From the NCBI RefSeq assembly GCF_003367175.1, contig NZ_QRGA01000006.1, forward strand, positions 1 through 64,000: a stretch of DNA of 64,000 bases, read 5' to 3'. The DNA is from Trinickia dinghuensis (GTDB lineage: Bacteria > Pseudomonadota > Gammaproteobacteria > Burkholderiales > Burkholderiaceae). The translations under genes and the position numbers were made by a program. This document shows positions 25,592 to 34,106 of the stretch, piece after piece. Under the pieces are notes generated by a model. The model was not told the DNA's origin and did not search any database. It saw only the letters and a list, made by a program, of their open reading frames with translations. The first letter of the stretch is position 1; every line of letters starts with the position of its first letter.

Positions 25592-25699
25592 GGCGGCGCA
25601 GTGCAGTCTAGGACAAGATCGTATGGACGCAACCGATTTTCGCCGAGCGGGGCCTCATAAACCGGGCGGCTTGCGCGACAATATCGGCATTGATCGTTC

Positions 25700-26617
25700 A
25701 TGCTGCCCACTTCGACAATGACTACGCGTTCACTGCGCCCCGGCACGCTCTGGCCCGCCATCGTTGCGCGTACCGCCCATGCGCTCGCATGCGGTGCGCT
25801 GCGCCCGATCGAGACGGTGCAAACGACGCTCGACGACGGCGGCATTCGCTTCGTCGTGCGGCAGGTCTCGAGTTTGGCCGCCAAACCGGTCCAGGACAGC
25901 CCCGTGCGGCAGAGCGTTGCCGATCCGTTTCTTCCGCACGATCCAGACCTGTTCGTCGCCGACGTATCGCCCACGCATTTCGCGCTGCTCAACAAGTTCA
26001 ATGTCATCGACCATCACCTGCTGGTCGTCACGCGTGCGTTCGAGCCGCAAGAAGCCCTGCTCGATCTCGACGATTTCACGGCCTTGTTCGCTTGCCTCGC
26101 GCAATTCGACGGACTCGGGTTCTACAACGGCGGCCGTGAAGCCGGCGCGAGTCAAGCGCACAAGCATTTGCAGATCGTGCCGCTATCGCTTGGGGACGCC
26201 GCGCAGGCGCTGCCGATCGACGCGCTGATCGAGGCGGCGACGTTCACGGAAAAGGTAGGCAGGCTACCAGGGCTTCCTTTCGAGCACGCTTTCACCCGGC
26301 TCACGCCGGGCTCGCCCGAACAAGTCGCCGTGCAAGCCCTCGAGCGCTATCGCTTGCTGCTCGAGGCCGTTGGGCTTGGCTCAATGGACGTCGGCGGCCG
26401 CGAACACCAATCGGCCCCTTACAACCTGCTCGCAACGCCGAAGTGGATGCTGCTCGTGCCGCGCTCCGCCGAGAAGGCGGATGATATCGCCGTCAATTCG
26501 CTCGGCTTCGCCGGTTCGTTGTTCGTGCGGGATGCGCAGCGGCTCGACGCGGTGCGCCGGATAGGGCCGATGACGATCCTGCGGCGGGTCACCCTGCCGC
26601 GGTCCGACATCGCATAG
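25700..26617 (+). CDS. ATP adenylyltransferase (Ap4A phosphorylase II)
   Basis: A 305-residue protein of the HIT-related Ap4A phosphorylase family. It splits diadenosine tetraphosphate with phosphate to ATP and ADP. Landmarks are FNVIDHHLLVVTRAFEPQ (about 99-116), an Asn-Gly-Gly nucleotide loop GFYNGGREAGASQAHKHLQIVPL with the catalytic HxH (HKH), and, near the end, APYNLLATPKWMLLVPR. Length fits Apa2-like bacterial enzymes (about 300). Starts at 25700 and 25718 are both possible. The stop codon lies inside a large hairpin. Confidence 0.85.
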   Translation: MLPTSTMTTRSLRPGTLWPAIVARTAHALACGALRPIETVQTTLDDGGIRFVVRQVSSLAAKPVQDSPVRQSVADPFLPHDPDLFVADVSPTHFALLNKFNVIDHHLLVVTRAFEPQEALLDLDDFTALFACLAQFDGLGFYNGGREAGASQAHKHLQIVPLSLGDAAQALPIDALIEAATFTEKVGRLPGLPFEHAFTRLTPGSPEQVAVQALERYRLLLEAVGLGSMDVGGREHQSAPYNLLATPKWMLLVPRSAEKADDIAVNSLGFAGSLFVRDAQRLDAVRRIGPMTILRRVTLPRSDIA

Positions 26618-26665
26618 CATGTCGGACCGCGGCACGCCGTATCATGACGGCGTTGCGCTTTTTCG
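26595..26665 (+). terminator. Double hairpin terminator straddling the stop codon
   Basis: TGCCGCGGTCCGACAT (26595-26610) and its exact complement (26619-26634) form a 16-bp stem around an 8-base loop that contains the TAG stop. A second hairpin, CGCCGT-N6-ACGGCG (26635-26652), follows at once, then GCGCTTTTTCGG. This should be a strong transcription end for the Ap4A phosphorylase gene. Confidence 0.7.
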
Positions 26666-26699
26666 GTTCGATTGACTCCTGATTTACTCCTTTCCACGA

Positions 26700-28244
26700 A
26701 TGGCTTTCTCAATGTCCGCTCTTGCCGCGATGCCGGCCCGCACATTCGCAGTACGCGCTGCGCTTGCCTCGCTCGCGTTGGCCCTGGCCGCTTGCGCGGC
26801 GAATCCTCCGGCGGCGCAACACGCCTACGTCGATCCGATCGGCGTGTTTCCGATGGCCAACTACGATCAGAACGTCGACCATTGGATCGATCCGGCCAAT
26901 GCGAATTACGACACGCCGTTCTTGACCGCGACGGAGCAGCGCGCGCATTGGAACGCCTATCTGGCCCGGTACTTCGGGACGGGCGAGCACGACGCGTCTC
27001 CCTGGAATCCGGCGTTCATCGCGAATCGCCTGTACAGCCACGGCGGATCCGACGTCGTCGACTTGCAGCTGCAGCGCATCGGCAACTACGACAACGCGGG
27101 CAAAGCGGCGCGGCAGATCGGCTATGGGCAGAACTATCGCCCGCATACGGCTCGGTGGATCGAAGACATCGAGCGCAACATGAACGTGCAGCAATTCGTA
27201 CAAGCGCCGCACTACGCGCCGAACCTGCGAGCCATCGCAACCGATGCGCTGCTCGTGCGCGAATTGCCGACGATGGACCCGTCGTTCTATTCGCATAAGC
27301 TCGCGGGCGAAGGCTATCCGTTCGACAACCTGCAGATTTCTTCGGTATGGCCCGGTACGCCGCTGTATGTGATCGGCCGTAGCGTAGACGGTGCGTGGGA
27401 CTACGTGCAGACGCCCACCGTTCAAGGATGGGTGCCGGCGAACGGCGTCGGCTTGGTCGACGACGCATTCGTCTCGGCGTGGTCGCATCGCCCAAGCGAC
27501 GGTTGGGGGGTCGTCATCACGGCATCGGCGCCGGTGAACGATTCGGGTGGGACGTATCGGTTCAACGCGACGGCGGGTACATTGCTGCCCTTTGCACAGA
27601 GCGGGACGATCGGGCCTGCTGCCCGGTACACGGTCCTCATCCCTGCTCGCGATGTCGACGGCCACGCCGTCTTACGTCAAGCGCAACTGCCCGATACGGC
27701 CATCGCGCCGGCGCCGATTGCCGCGACGCCGCGGCATTTGGCCATGCTGATCAAATCGCTGATCGGCCGCCCCTACGGATGGGGCAATATGAATTTCTAT
27801 AACGACTGCTCGTCTGAGTTGCAGGGCATCTTTTCCGCGTTCGGCGTCTGGTTGCCGCGCCATTCGTCGGCGCAGCTGACGGCCGGCGACATGACCGATC
27901 TTTCGACGTCCACGCCGGAACAGCGGGTCGACTACTTGATGAAGAACGGCAAGCCGATGCGAACGCTCGTGTATATCGGCGGCCACGTCATGCTGTATTT
28001 GGGCAATACGACGCGCGACGGGCGCACTGTTCCGCTCGTCTATCAGGACATTTGGGGCTTGTCGCCGGCCGACGACAGCCGGCGCGCGGTGATCGGCGGC
28101 TCTGTGATCTTTCCGCTGTTGCTTAGGATTCCCGAGGATTCCGGCCTCAAGTCGCTTGCCGCGACGGGGATCTTTCAGATGAGCGTGCTCGGGATGCCGA
28201 GCGGCGTGGCGGTACCGCCGACCGAGGAGAATCCGGCGAGTTGA
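26700..28244 (+). CDS. SH3 and NlpC/P60 domain lipoprotein
   Basis: A 514-residue lipoprotein. The signal ends in lipobox LAAC near residue 32. The mid part matches an SH3-b1 domain (about 195-260: LLVRELPTMDP, then GWVPANGVGLV). An SH3-b2-like segment and a C-terminal NlpC/P60 domain follow, with catalytic Cys in NFYNDCSSEL, His in YIGGHVMLYLG, and a third polar residue in YQDIWG. The order matches YkfC/EcgA-like gamma-D-glutamyl-diaminopimelate endopeptidases that cut peptidoglycan stem peptides. Probably anchored to the outer membrane with the catalytic part in the periplasm. Confidence 0.82.
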   Translation: MAFSMSALAAMPARTFAVRAALASLALALAACAANPPAAQHAYVDPIGVFPMANYDQNVDHWIDPANANYDTPFLTATEQRAHWNAYLARYFGTGEHDASPWNPAFIANRLYSHGGSDVVDLQLQRIGNYDNAGKAARQIGYGQNYRPHTARWIEDIERNMNVQQFVQAPHYAPNLRAIATDALLVRELPTMDPSFYSHKLAGEGYPFDNLQISSVWPGTPLYVIGRSVDGAWDYVQTPTVQGWVPANGVGLVDDAFVSAWSHRPSDGWGVVITASAPVNDSGGTYRFNATAGTLLPFAQSGTIGPAARYTVLIPARDVDGHAVLRQAQLPDTAIAPAPIAATPRHLAMLIKSLIGRPYGWGNMNFYNDCSSELQGIFSAFGVWLPRHSSAQLTAGDMTDLSTSTPEQRVDYLMKNGKPMRTLVYIGGHVMLYLGNTTRDGRTVPLVYQDIWGLSPADDSRRAVIGGSVIFPLLLRIPEDSGLKSLAATGIFQMSVLGMPSGVAVPPTEENPAS

Positions 28245-28266
28245 GGGCGGCAGCTAAAGGGAGAAG

Positions 28267-28336
28267 AGCCGGCAACCCCAACGCCCGATCGTCAGGAATA
28301 TCAAGCGACTCCGTAGCAGCCCTGAAATATTCGACC
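28267..28336 (-). pseudogene. Remnant homologous to the hypothetical gene at 31404
   Basis: On the minus strand these 70 bases read SVEYFRAATESLDIPDDRALGLPAL. This matches the segment AVEYLKAAMESLDSPDDRAAGLLAL of the hypothetical protein at 31404-31730, and the DNA is about three-quarters identical (28267-28336 against 31491-31560). Similarity fades on both sides, so this is a fragment. It lies on the left of the hip/GH26 block, with the intact gene on the right and in the same orientation. Confidence 0.6.
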
Positions 28337-28406
28337 GACGTTGGCGCACGCTGACCGGAAAGCGACATGCCGCCCTTAGGGACCAAGCGGCATAGTCGCC
28401 ACCAAT

Positions 28407-28476
28407 ACAGGCAATAACTTGTATATTGCAAATACATACAATAGACTGTAATCTCTACTTACAGGCGATTACCTGT
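28407..28476 (+). promoter_or_regulatory. hipBA promoter with two operator copies
   Basis: Two 16-base sites share the pattern ACAGGCRATWACYTGT: 28407-28422 and 28461-28476 (13 of 16 identical, 54 bases apart). Both are imperfect dyads with ACAGG and CCTGT or CTTGT halves. Between them lies a promoter-like pair, TTGCAA (28426-28431) and TAATCT (28449-28454) with 17-base spacing. Binding of HipB to both would cover the promoter, the expected autoregulation of a HipBA operon. Confidence 0.6.
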
Positions 28477-28502
28477 GTCCGTTCGTTGCTAGAGAAAACA
28501 CC

Positions 28503-28964
28503 GTGGACTATCCCATCAAGACACTCAGTCAGCTTCGTCCGATCCTCAAGGGATTCCGAAAGGCTGCGGGCATGACACAGGCCACGGTGGCCAATCATCT
28601 CGGAGTAACACAGCAAACATACGCCCAACTCGAGGCCAACCCCGCAACGGTCAGCATCGAGCGCCTGCTCAAAGTCCTGCGTGTGCTGGGTGTCAGCCTC
28701 GTTTTGACCCCGGCAGGCGTTGAAACCCATCAAGATGTGATGGCCCCTTCCCCAGCGTCGGCGGAAACACAGCAACGACCGACAAGGAACATCCGCGCGA
28801 AGAAGCAAGCTTCGATGGTCGAACCGACCAGCGCGCTCACCGGAACACCAGCTTCAGCCGGGAAAAAAAAACGGGCGCCCGCCAACACGGGCGCGGATAA
28901 CGCCACGACCGGCAAGCGGCACCTGCCCCCCCAAGCCGTCATCAAAAAGCGGGAGAACTGGTAG
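28503..28964 (+). CDS. hipB: HipB-like antitoxin with extended C-terminus
   Basis: A 153-residue protein. Residues 1-75 form an XRE/HipB helix-turn-helix: LSQLRPILKGFRKAAGMTQATVANHLGVTQQTYAQLE, then LLKVLRVLGVSLVLTP. E. coli HipB is 88 residues; here a polar, basic tail of about 75 residues follows (KKKR, Ala/Thr/Pro-rich), probably disordered. Start is a GTG at 28503. It lies two bases upstream of hipA, so it is the antitoxin that binds HipA and represses the operon. Confidence 0.85.
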   Translation: MDYPIKTLSQLRPILKGFRKAAGMTQATVANHLGVTQQTYAQLEANPATVSIERLLKVLRVLGVSLVLTPAGVETHQDVMAPSPASAETQQRPTRNIRAKKQASMVEPTSALTGTPASAGKKKRAPANTGADNATTGKRHLPPQAVIKKRENW

Positions 28965-28966
28965 GC

Positions 28967-30301
28967 ATGGCAACGCGCGCGAGTACAAATCGACTCAACC
29001 TGTGGATGAACGGCTTGCCGGTCGGGTACTGGGAGCATGTTCGAGGCGGCGAAACACTGGCTTATTGGAACGAGTGGATCGCCGATTCTCAAGGGCGTCC
29101 CCTCTCGTTGTCCCTTCCGTTCGCGCCATCCAACGCACCCTACCGGGGCGCCGAGGTGGCAAACTACTTCGACAACCTCCTCCCGGACAGCGAAGCCATT
29201 CGGCGACGCATCGCCACGCGCTACAAGACAGGCGGAACCTCTCCGTTTCAAATGCTGGCGAAACTGGGTCGAGACTGCGTCGGCGCCATCCAAATGTTGC
29301 CCCCCGACGAGGAGCCCCGCGACCTCGAAAGCATCACGGGCCGAGCGATGAATGAAACCGACATTGCGCGACTTCTGCGAGATATACCTGTACAACCCTA
29401 TCCTGCTCAGCATGAGCCGATCGACGATCTACGGCTATCGATCGCAGGCGCGCAGGAAAAAACCGCCCTGCTTCTTCACGGCGGTCAATGGTTGATACCC
29501 CAAGGCAATACCCCGACGACCCACATTTTTAAATTGCCGCTCGGCCTCGTTGGGAACATGCAAGCGGATATGCGCACTTCGGTCGAAAACGAGTGGCTCT
29601 GCTCGAAAATCCTTGCCGCCTACGGGCTGGATATAGCGCAATGTGAGATTGCGCACTTCGAAGACCAAAAAGCCCTCATCGTCGAGCGGTTCGATCGCCG
29701 GCTTTCGGAAGACGGCACCTGGATCATGCGACTACCGCAGGAGGACATGTGCCAGGCCACAGGAACGCCGGTGCTGAACAAGTATCAGGCGGACGGCGGC
29801 CCCGGCATCGAAACGATCATGGGCATTCTGTCGGATTCCGAGAGAGCCGCGGCGGACCGGCGTCACTTTTTCTCGGCGCAAATCATTTTCTGGCTATTGG
29901 CCGCGACCGACGGGCACGGAAAGAATTTCAGCATCGCGCATCGGCCGGCAAATCGATACGCCGCAACGCCGCTCTACGACGTACTCTCCGCTCACCCGCT
30001 GATCGGGACGGGCCGCAACAAAATCGCGGCCCAGAAGGTCAAGCTCGCCATGGCCGTACGCGGAAAGAACAGTCACTATCAAATTGCTCAAATTCAGCGC
30101 CGTCATTGGGTGGCCCAAGGACAACGCGTTGGATACCGTGACGACCAAATCGAAGCAATGGTCGACGACGTGACTTCTAGAACGGACGCCGCGATTTCAC
30201 AGGCGGCTTCTGAGCTTCCAAGCACGTTTCCGAGCGACCTGTCCGACGCGATCTTCGAGGGAATGCGACGATTGAATACCCGGCTCCGGAATCAAGCGTG
30301 A
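28967..30301 (+). CDS. hipA: HipA-like serine/threonine kinase toxin
   Basis: A 444-residue HipA-family kinase. The N-terminal subdomain (about 10-115) has NYFDNLLPDSEAIRRRIA. The autophosphorylation loop is RLSIAGAQEK (Ser158). The catalytic loop ATDGHGKNFSI has Asp315 and Asn320, and the metal-binding Asp338 lies in LYDVLS. All the residues I expect for kinase activity are present. HipA of E. coli phosphorylates glutamyl-tRNA synthetase and causes growth arrest and persistence; the target here is not known. The stop directly abuts the stop of the convergent GH26 gene. Confidence 0.9.
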   Translation: MATRASTNRLNLWMNGLPVGYWEHVRGGETLAYWNEWIADSQGRPLSLSLPFAPSNAPYRGAEVANYFDNLLPDSEAIRRRIATRYKTGGTSPFQMLAKLGRDCVGAIQMLPPDEEPRDLESITGRAMNETDIARLLRDIPVQPYPAQHEPIDDLRLSIAGAQEKTALLLHGGQWLIPQGNTPTTHIFKLPLGLVGNMQADMRTSVENEWLCSKILAAYGLDIAQCEIAHFEDQKALIVERFDRRLSEDGTWIMRLPQEDMCQATGTPVLNKYQADGGPGIETIMGILSDSERAAADRRHFFSAQIIFWLLAATDGHGKNFSIAHRPANRYAATPLYDVLSAHPLIGTGRNKIAAQKVKLAMAVRGKNSHYQIAQIQRRHWVAQGQRVGYRDDQIEAMVDDVTSRTDAAISQAASELPSTFPSDLSDAIFEGMRRLNTRLRNQA

Positions 30302-31345
30302 TCAGGGCACCGGTTGAAAAAAGCTGTCCGCCCCCATGGCCGCAAACGCCGCCGTTCCATCCGCACCGAAATTCCAAGTACACGGCGCGTAGTGACCGGG
30401 GGCATCGAAATACATGAACCCTTTCACGAGGGGGAACGAATATCCGCCAGGATTGGGCTTGCCTTCGATTTCAGCTTGCGCCAAGGCTAGATACGCGGAT
30501 TGCACGGCCGCGCACTCCCCCGTTTCCGCGATGAGCATAGGCTTGTCGTGAGAATTGAACTCGATGTAGAAGCTGTCGAGGATCGGACCGAAGTCGTTCG
30601 CCCCGACCTTGTCGTAGCCGTCAAAGCCGATCCAGTCGACATAGTCGTCGCCCGGATAGTAGGGTAATGAATCGGCGTTCCTGCTGGAGCCCGCGGGATT
30701 CCACAGCCACGAGACATTGGTTACGCCCTGGGCCTTGAACACATCGTGGATGTGCTTCCAAGCCGCGATGTAGCCCTTGGCGCCGCTTTCGCCCATGCAA
30801 TCCTGATTGTTGGTGCCCGCGGGTAAATTCATTTCCCAGTACCAGCGAATGAACATGGGGGCCCCGAACTGCTTCACTGCCTGGGCAGTGGCGATAATCA
30901 GCGGATCGTCGTTGCCCGCAGCGACGTTCGCGTTCGAATCTCCGCAGGCCCACGTCACGACCGGCGTACGCCCGGCTTTCAGATCGAACTGCATGGTCTC
31001 GTCAGGAAAGGCGGGCGCGCTACCCGATCGCCAAGGAAAGTAGTGCATATGGAGACTCAGCTTGCGGCCGATCTGGGACTCCAACGTTTCAGTGGCGCTT
31101 TCGACTTCGGCCGCCGTGGGGCCTTTGATACCTTGAGGATTCGCCCACGCGCCGAAGTAGGCGCCCGAAGCGGGCTGGGGTATGGCGGGCGAGCCCAAGC
31201 GCGATGAAGCCTGCGCCACCGCGTCGGCCGCAACCCCTGCAGTTTCGCTTCCATTGCCCCCGCCCCCTCCTCCTCCGCAACCACTCATGAGTGCGGCAAG
31301 CAGCACCGGGCCGGCGAGCATCGTTCCTTGCTTAAGCGGATTCAT
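30302..31345 (-). CDS. GH26-like glycoside hydrolase lipoprotein
   Basis: A 347-residue lipoprotein. The signal ends in lipobox LMSGC (Cys23), followed by seven Gly. The mature part resembles family 26 glycoside hydrolases (beta-mannanase/xylanase type TIM barrel). The acid/base Glu is in RWYWEMN (Glu171) and the nucleophile Glu in LIAETG (Glu274). WLWNPAGS and YVDWIGFDGYD are further clan GH-A landmarks. Start at 31345 has GGAGGGGG about 7 bases upstream. It is probably surface-attached and acts on a beta-mannan-like polysaccharide or the cell's own exopolysaccharide. It is convergent with hipA. Confidence 0.8.
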   Translation of the reverse strand: MNPLKQGTMLAGPVLLAALMSGCGGGGGGGNGSETAGVAADAVAQASSRLGSPAIPQPASGAYFGAWANPQGIKGPTAAEVESATETLESQIGRKLSLHMHYFPWRSGSAPAFPDETMQFDLKAGRTPVVTWACGDSNANVAAGNDDPLIIATAQAVKQFGAPMFIRWYWEMNLPAGTNNQDCMGESGAKGYIAAWKHIHDVFKAQGVTNVSWLWNPAGSSRNADSLPYYPGDDYVDWIGFDGYDKVGANDFGPILDSFYIEFNSHDKPMLIAETGECAAVQSAYLALAQAEIEGKPNPGGYSFPLVKGFMYFDAPGHYAPCTWNFGADGTAAFAAMGADSFFQPVP

Positions 31346-31403
31346 CTTTCCCCCTCCGTATGCGCCACAAGGGCGGCAGTGACTTAAACGGGAGGGGACG
31401 CAT

Positions 31404-31730
31404 TTACCGTCGCAGCGGCAAAAATATTCTTCTGAAGTAAGCGATCGATTCACTCGCCGTCGCACTATGCGATTCAGCTAACGTGCGCAGAGCCAGCAAC
31501 CCCGCGGCCCGATCGTCCGGGCTGTCGAGCGATTCCATCGCGGCCTTCAAATACTCAACTGCCAGCGCATGGTCCGCTCGCAATTCGGCAACCTCCGCGT
31601 CATGGTGAGACACCACGCCTTTTAGCGTCTGCATCGCTTCCCCCTGCTCCTCATCCATTGAGTAGCTTAAAAGTTGCTCTTCTACCACTAAGGAGGCGAT
31701 GCGGCCCCAAGTCCAGGAAAAATCGGACAT
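31404..31730 (-). CDS. Small hypothetical protein
   Basis: A soluble, acidic to neutral helical protein of about 108 residues. Possible starts are ATG at 31730 (MSDFSWTWGRIASLVVEEQ) or at 31658 (MDEEQGEAMQTLKG); neither has a clear ribosome site, though GGGGGAAG lies before a third ATG at 31634. A segment VEYLKAAMESLDSPDDRAAGLLAL is repeated as a remnant at 28267-28336. No family recognised. The end is Arg-rich (FRRIFLPLRR). Confidence 0.5.
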   Translation of the reverse strand: MSDFSWTWGRIASLVVEEQLLSYSMDEEQGEAMQTLKGVVSHHDAEVAELRADHALAVEYLKAAMESLDSPDDRAAGLLALRTLAESHSATASESIAYFRRIFLPLRR

Positions 31731-31778
31731 AAAGAGCCGCGACAAGCGGCTCCATGAAACGCGTCAACTTCGCTGCCC

Positions 31779-33077
31779 CTACTGCGGCAATACCTCTCCC
31801 CGCGTCTCCGGCGCGAACGGGATCACGAATAGGCCCACCACAAATACGACCGCGGTCAATGCAACGGGCAACCCGAGCGTATGCGTATGCAGCACAGCCG
31901 CGCCGAGCAAGAAGTTCACCCCGGCGCCGATGAACCGGCCGAACGAAGTGCAGAACGCAAACGCCGTCGCCCGCACGCGCGTTTCGAACTGCTCGGGCAG
32001 CCACAAGCTGAACAGCGCGAAATTTCCGCCGAAGAACCCCAGCGCGAACAACCACGCAATGAACGGCGCCAACCCGTTCGGCAAATAAAACGCCCAACCG
32101 AAGCTGCCGACAATCGTCACGGCCATACCGGCAAAATACACGGCCAGCGTCTTCTTCCGCCCGATCCACTCCGCCATCGGCGGCAGCGCCAGGCAGCCGA
32201 GAATCGTGCCGATCGACAACAGCCCCGTCGCGAGCGATGCCGTCTTGATCGCACCCGCCTTGTCCATGCCGGACTTCAACGCGAGCTGAATGACGGCCGA
32301 AGGCTCATACACCGCACCGGCCCACAGGCCGACGATCGCGATCGTCAACAACACGCAAGCCACCCACGTGCGGCGACGATATCCGGGGCCGAGAATCTCC
32401 TTCATCGGCTTGGCATGAACGACACGTGCCTCGGCCTTCTTCCACTTCTCCGGCTCCTTCACGCGCAACAGCACCATGATCGCGATGACGACCGGCACCG
32501 CCCCCGTCAAGAACATCGCGCGCCATCCGAAGCGCACGCCGATCGTATAGTTCAACGCGGCAGCCAGGAAGAAACCGGCGTAATAGCCCGTCTGCAAATA
32601 CCCGGCGCCCATCTTCCGGCGATCCTCGGGCCATGCCTCGGCCACGTAGGTTCCGGCCAACGCCCACTCGCCGCCGATGCCGACGCCGGCCAAGAAGCGA
32701 TAGATAGCCAGCGCATAGACGCTTTGAGCCGTCGCCGAAAGCCCAGTGAAGATCGCGAACGTAAAGATCGTCGCCGCCAACACCTTGGTGCGCCCGAACC
32801 GGTCGGCCAGCGGCCCCCAAATGAACGAGAGGCCCCAGCCCACGAGAAACAGCGCGAACAGGATCGATCCCGCGAGCCCGATGTTCGCGGGCGTCGCCTG
32901 AAAACCCGAGCGCGGCAGCAACTCGGTCAACGCGGGCGTCAATACGAGCGCGTAAATGAACGAATCCATCCCGTCGAGCGTCCACCCCGCCCAAGCTCCC
33001 CAAAATCCCGCTATCTGCGAACGATTGAGCGGCGTGCGTCGTCGCGCGGTGCGCGTGCTCTCTGTCGTCGAACTCAT
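31779..33077 (-). CDS. MFS transporter linked to the malonate cluster
   Basis: A 432-residue MFS permease with 12 hydrophobic segments. Motif A is GPLADRFGRTKV; RFLAGVGIGGEWALAGTYVAEAWPEDRR matches the sialate/metabolite:H+ symporter group (SHS/MHS type), which takes up carboxylates. GGAGGAG precedes the ATG. It is divergent from the GntR gene of the mdc cluster, with 147 bases between. I infer it imports malonate or a related dicarboxylate, taking the place of MdcLM found in other bacteria. Confidence 0.8.
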   Translation of the reverse strand: MSSTTESTRTARRRTPLNRSQIAGFWGAWAGWTLDGMDSFIYALVLTPALTELLPRSGFQATPANIGLAGSILFALFLVGWGLSFIWGPLADRFGRTKVLAATIFTFAIFTGLSATAQSVYALAIYRFLAGVGIGGEWALAGTYVAEAWPEDRRKMGAGYLQTGYYAGFFLAAALNYTIGVRFGWRAMFLTGAVPVVIAIMVLLRVKEPEKWKKAEARVVHAKPMKEILGPGYRRRTWVACVLLTIAIVGLWAGAVYEPSAVIQLALKSGMDKAGAIKTASLATGLLSIGTILGCLALPPMAEWIGRKKTLAVYFAGMAVTIVGSFGWAFYLPNGLAPFIAWLFALGFFGGNFALFSLWLPEQFETRVRATAFAFCTSFGRFIGAGVNFLLGAAVLHTHTLGLPVALTAVVFVVGLFVIPFAPETRGEVLPQ

Positions 33078-33205
33078 CTGACTCCTCCGGTGAATCGGTT
33101 AGAACTGCTGACACGTCTAATGACTACCTAAGCGCGAGGAATTCGCCGCGCCCCGTTTCGAGCTCCCGATGTGCCTCGGGTTTGCCCGATTTTTCGATCG
33201 AATAT

Positions 33206-33217
33206 TTTGTATATAAT
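33206..33217. promoter_or_regulatory. Candidate MdcY operator overlapping a -10 box
   Basis: TTTGTATATAAT matches 10 of 12 bases of ATTGTATACAAT, the operator I remember for Acinetobacter MdcY. It contains TATAAT (33212-33217), a perfect -10 box. With a start site about 7 bases downstream, the message would begin at or next to the ATG at 33225, making it leaderless. It could control both this gene and the divergent permease. Confidence 0.45.
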
Positions 33218-33224
33218 ATCGAGC

Positions 33225-34058
33225 ATGATGATCGACAGCGCAACGAATCGTTTTCCCTTAGAGCCGGAGCCCGAACAAGGCCTGCCGCTTGCGGCGGTGG
33301 CCGTGGCACCGCGCACCAGTGCATCGCGCATGGTGGCCGACGCGCTGCGTGCCGCGATCGTCGACGGGCGCCTGCCGCCGGGCGCGCCGCTGCGTCAGGA
33401 CGCCGTGGCCAAGCATTTTTCGGTCAGCGCGATCCCTGTGCGCGAAGCGCTGCGCCAGCTGGAAAGCGAAGGATGGACGAAGGTCGAAATGCACAAGGGG
33501 GCCACCGTTGCCCCGCTGTCGGCCGACGAAGCGCGCGAGATCTATGAAATCCGCGCGGCGCTCGAGGGGCTCGCCCTCACGCTCGCCATGGCGAATCACA
33601 CCGACGAAACGCTGCGCGAAGTTCAAGCGCTCCACGAAGCGGCCGAACTCGAACGCGATCCCGCGCGCTATGTGGCACGCAACGAGGCGTTTCATATGAG
33701 CCTGTATGCCCCCGCGGGCCGCCCGCAATTGCTCGAAATGATCGAGGCGCTGCATCGGCGCGGCGAACGCTATCTACGCGTGAAGTTCGGTCTGCCCGAG
33801 CACAAGCGCGTCTCGGATCATGAACATGGTCAACTGATGCGAATGGTGCGGCGCAAAGACGTCGCCGCCGCGCAAAAGCTGATCGCGGATCATTTGCTCG
33901 GCACGGGCGAGCTGCTTTATCGTCTCTTGAGCGAGCAGACGCCGGCGTCGAATTCGCCCACGCGCAAGCGCGGCGCTGCGCAAGCGGCGCAAAACGCGCA
34001 AGCCACTCAAGCGTCGATGCTCGCGCCGAGAAAGCGCGCGAGGCGCACCAACGGATAG
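33225..34058 (+). CDS. mdcY: GntR family regulator (FCD type), MdcY-like
   Basis: A 277-residue regulator starting at ATG 33225 (or the adjacent ATG 33228). The N-terminal winged helix (about 30-95) shows SRMVADALRAAIVDGRLPPGAPLRQDAVAKHF, then VPVREALRQLESEGW-like sequence (written IPVREALRQLESEGW here). The C-terminal FCD ligand domain includes EIRAALEGLALTLAM and DHEHGQLMRMVRRKD, with His residues for metal. It ends in a basic tail (RKRARRTNG). It lies upstream of mdcA and divergent from the permease. By analogy with Acinetobacter MdcY it should repress mdc genes and respond to malonate. Confidence 0.85.
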   Translation: MMIDSATNRFPLEPEPEQGLPLAAVAVAPRTSASRMVADALRAAIVDGRLPPGAPLRQDAVAKHFSVSAIPVREALRQLESEGWTKVEMHKGATVAPLSADEAREIYEIRAALEGLALTLAMANHTDETLREVQALHEAAELERDPARYVARNEAFHMSLYAPAGRPQLLEMIEALHRRGERYLRVKFGLPEHKRVSDHEHGQLMRMVRRKDVAAAQKLIADHLLGTGELLYRLLSEQTPASNSPTRKRGAAQAAQNAQATQASMLAPRKRARRTNG

Positions 34059-34106
34059 ACGCGGCCCGCAACCGCCGCATGCCATGTATAGGAGCCGATT
34101 CGCCCG

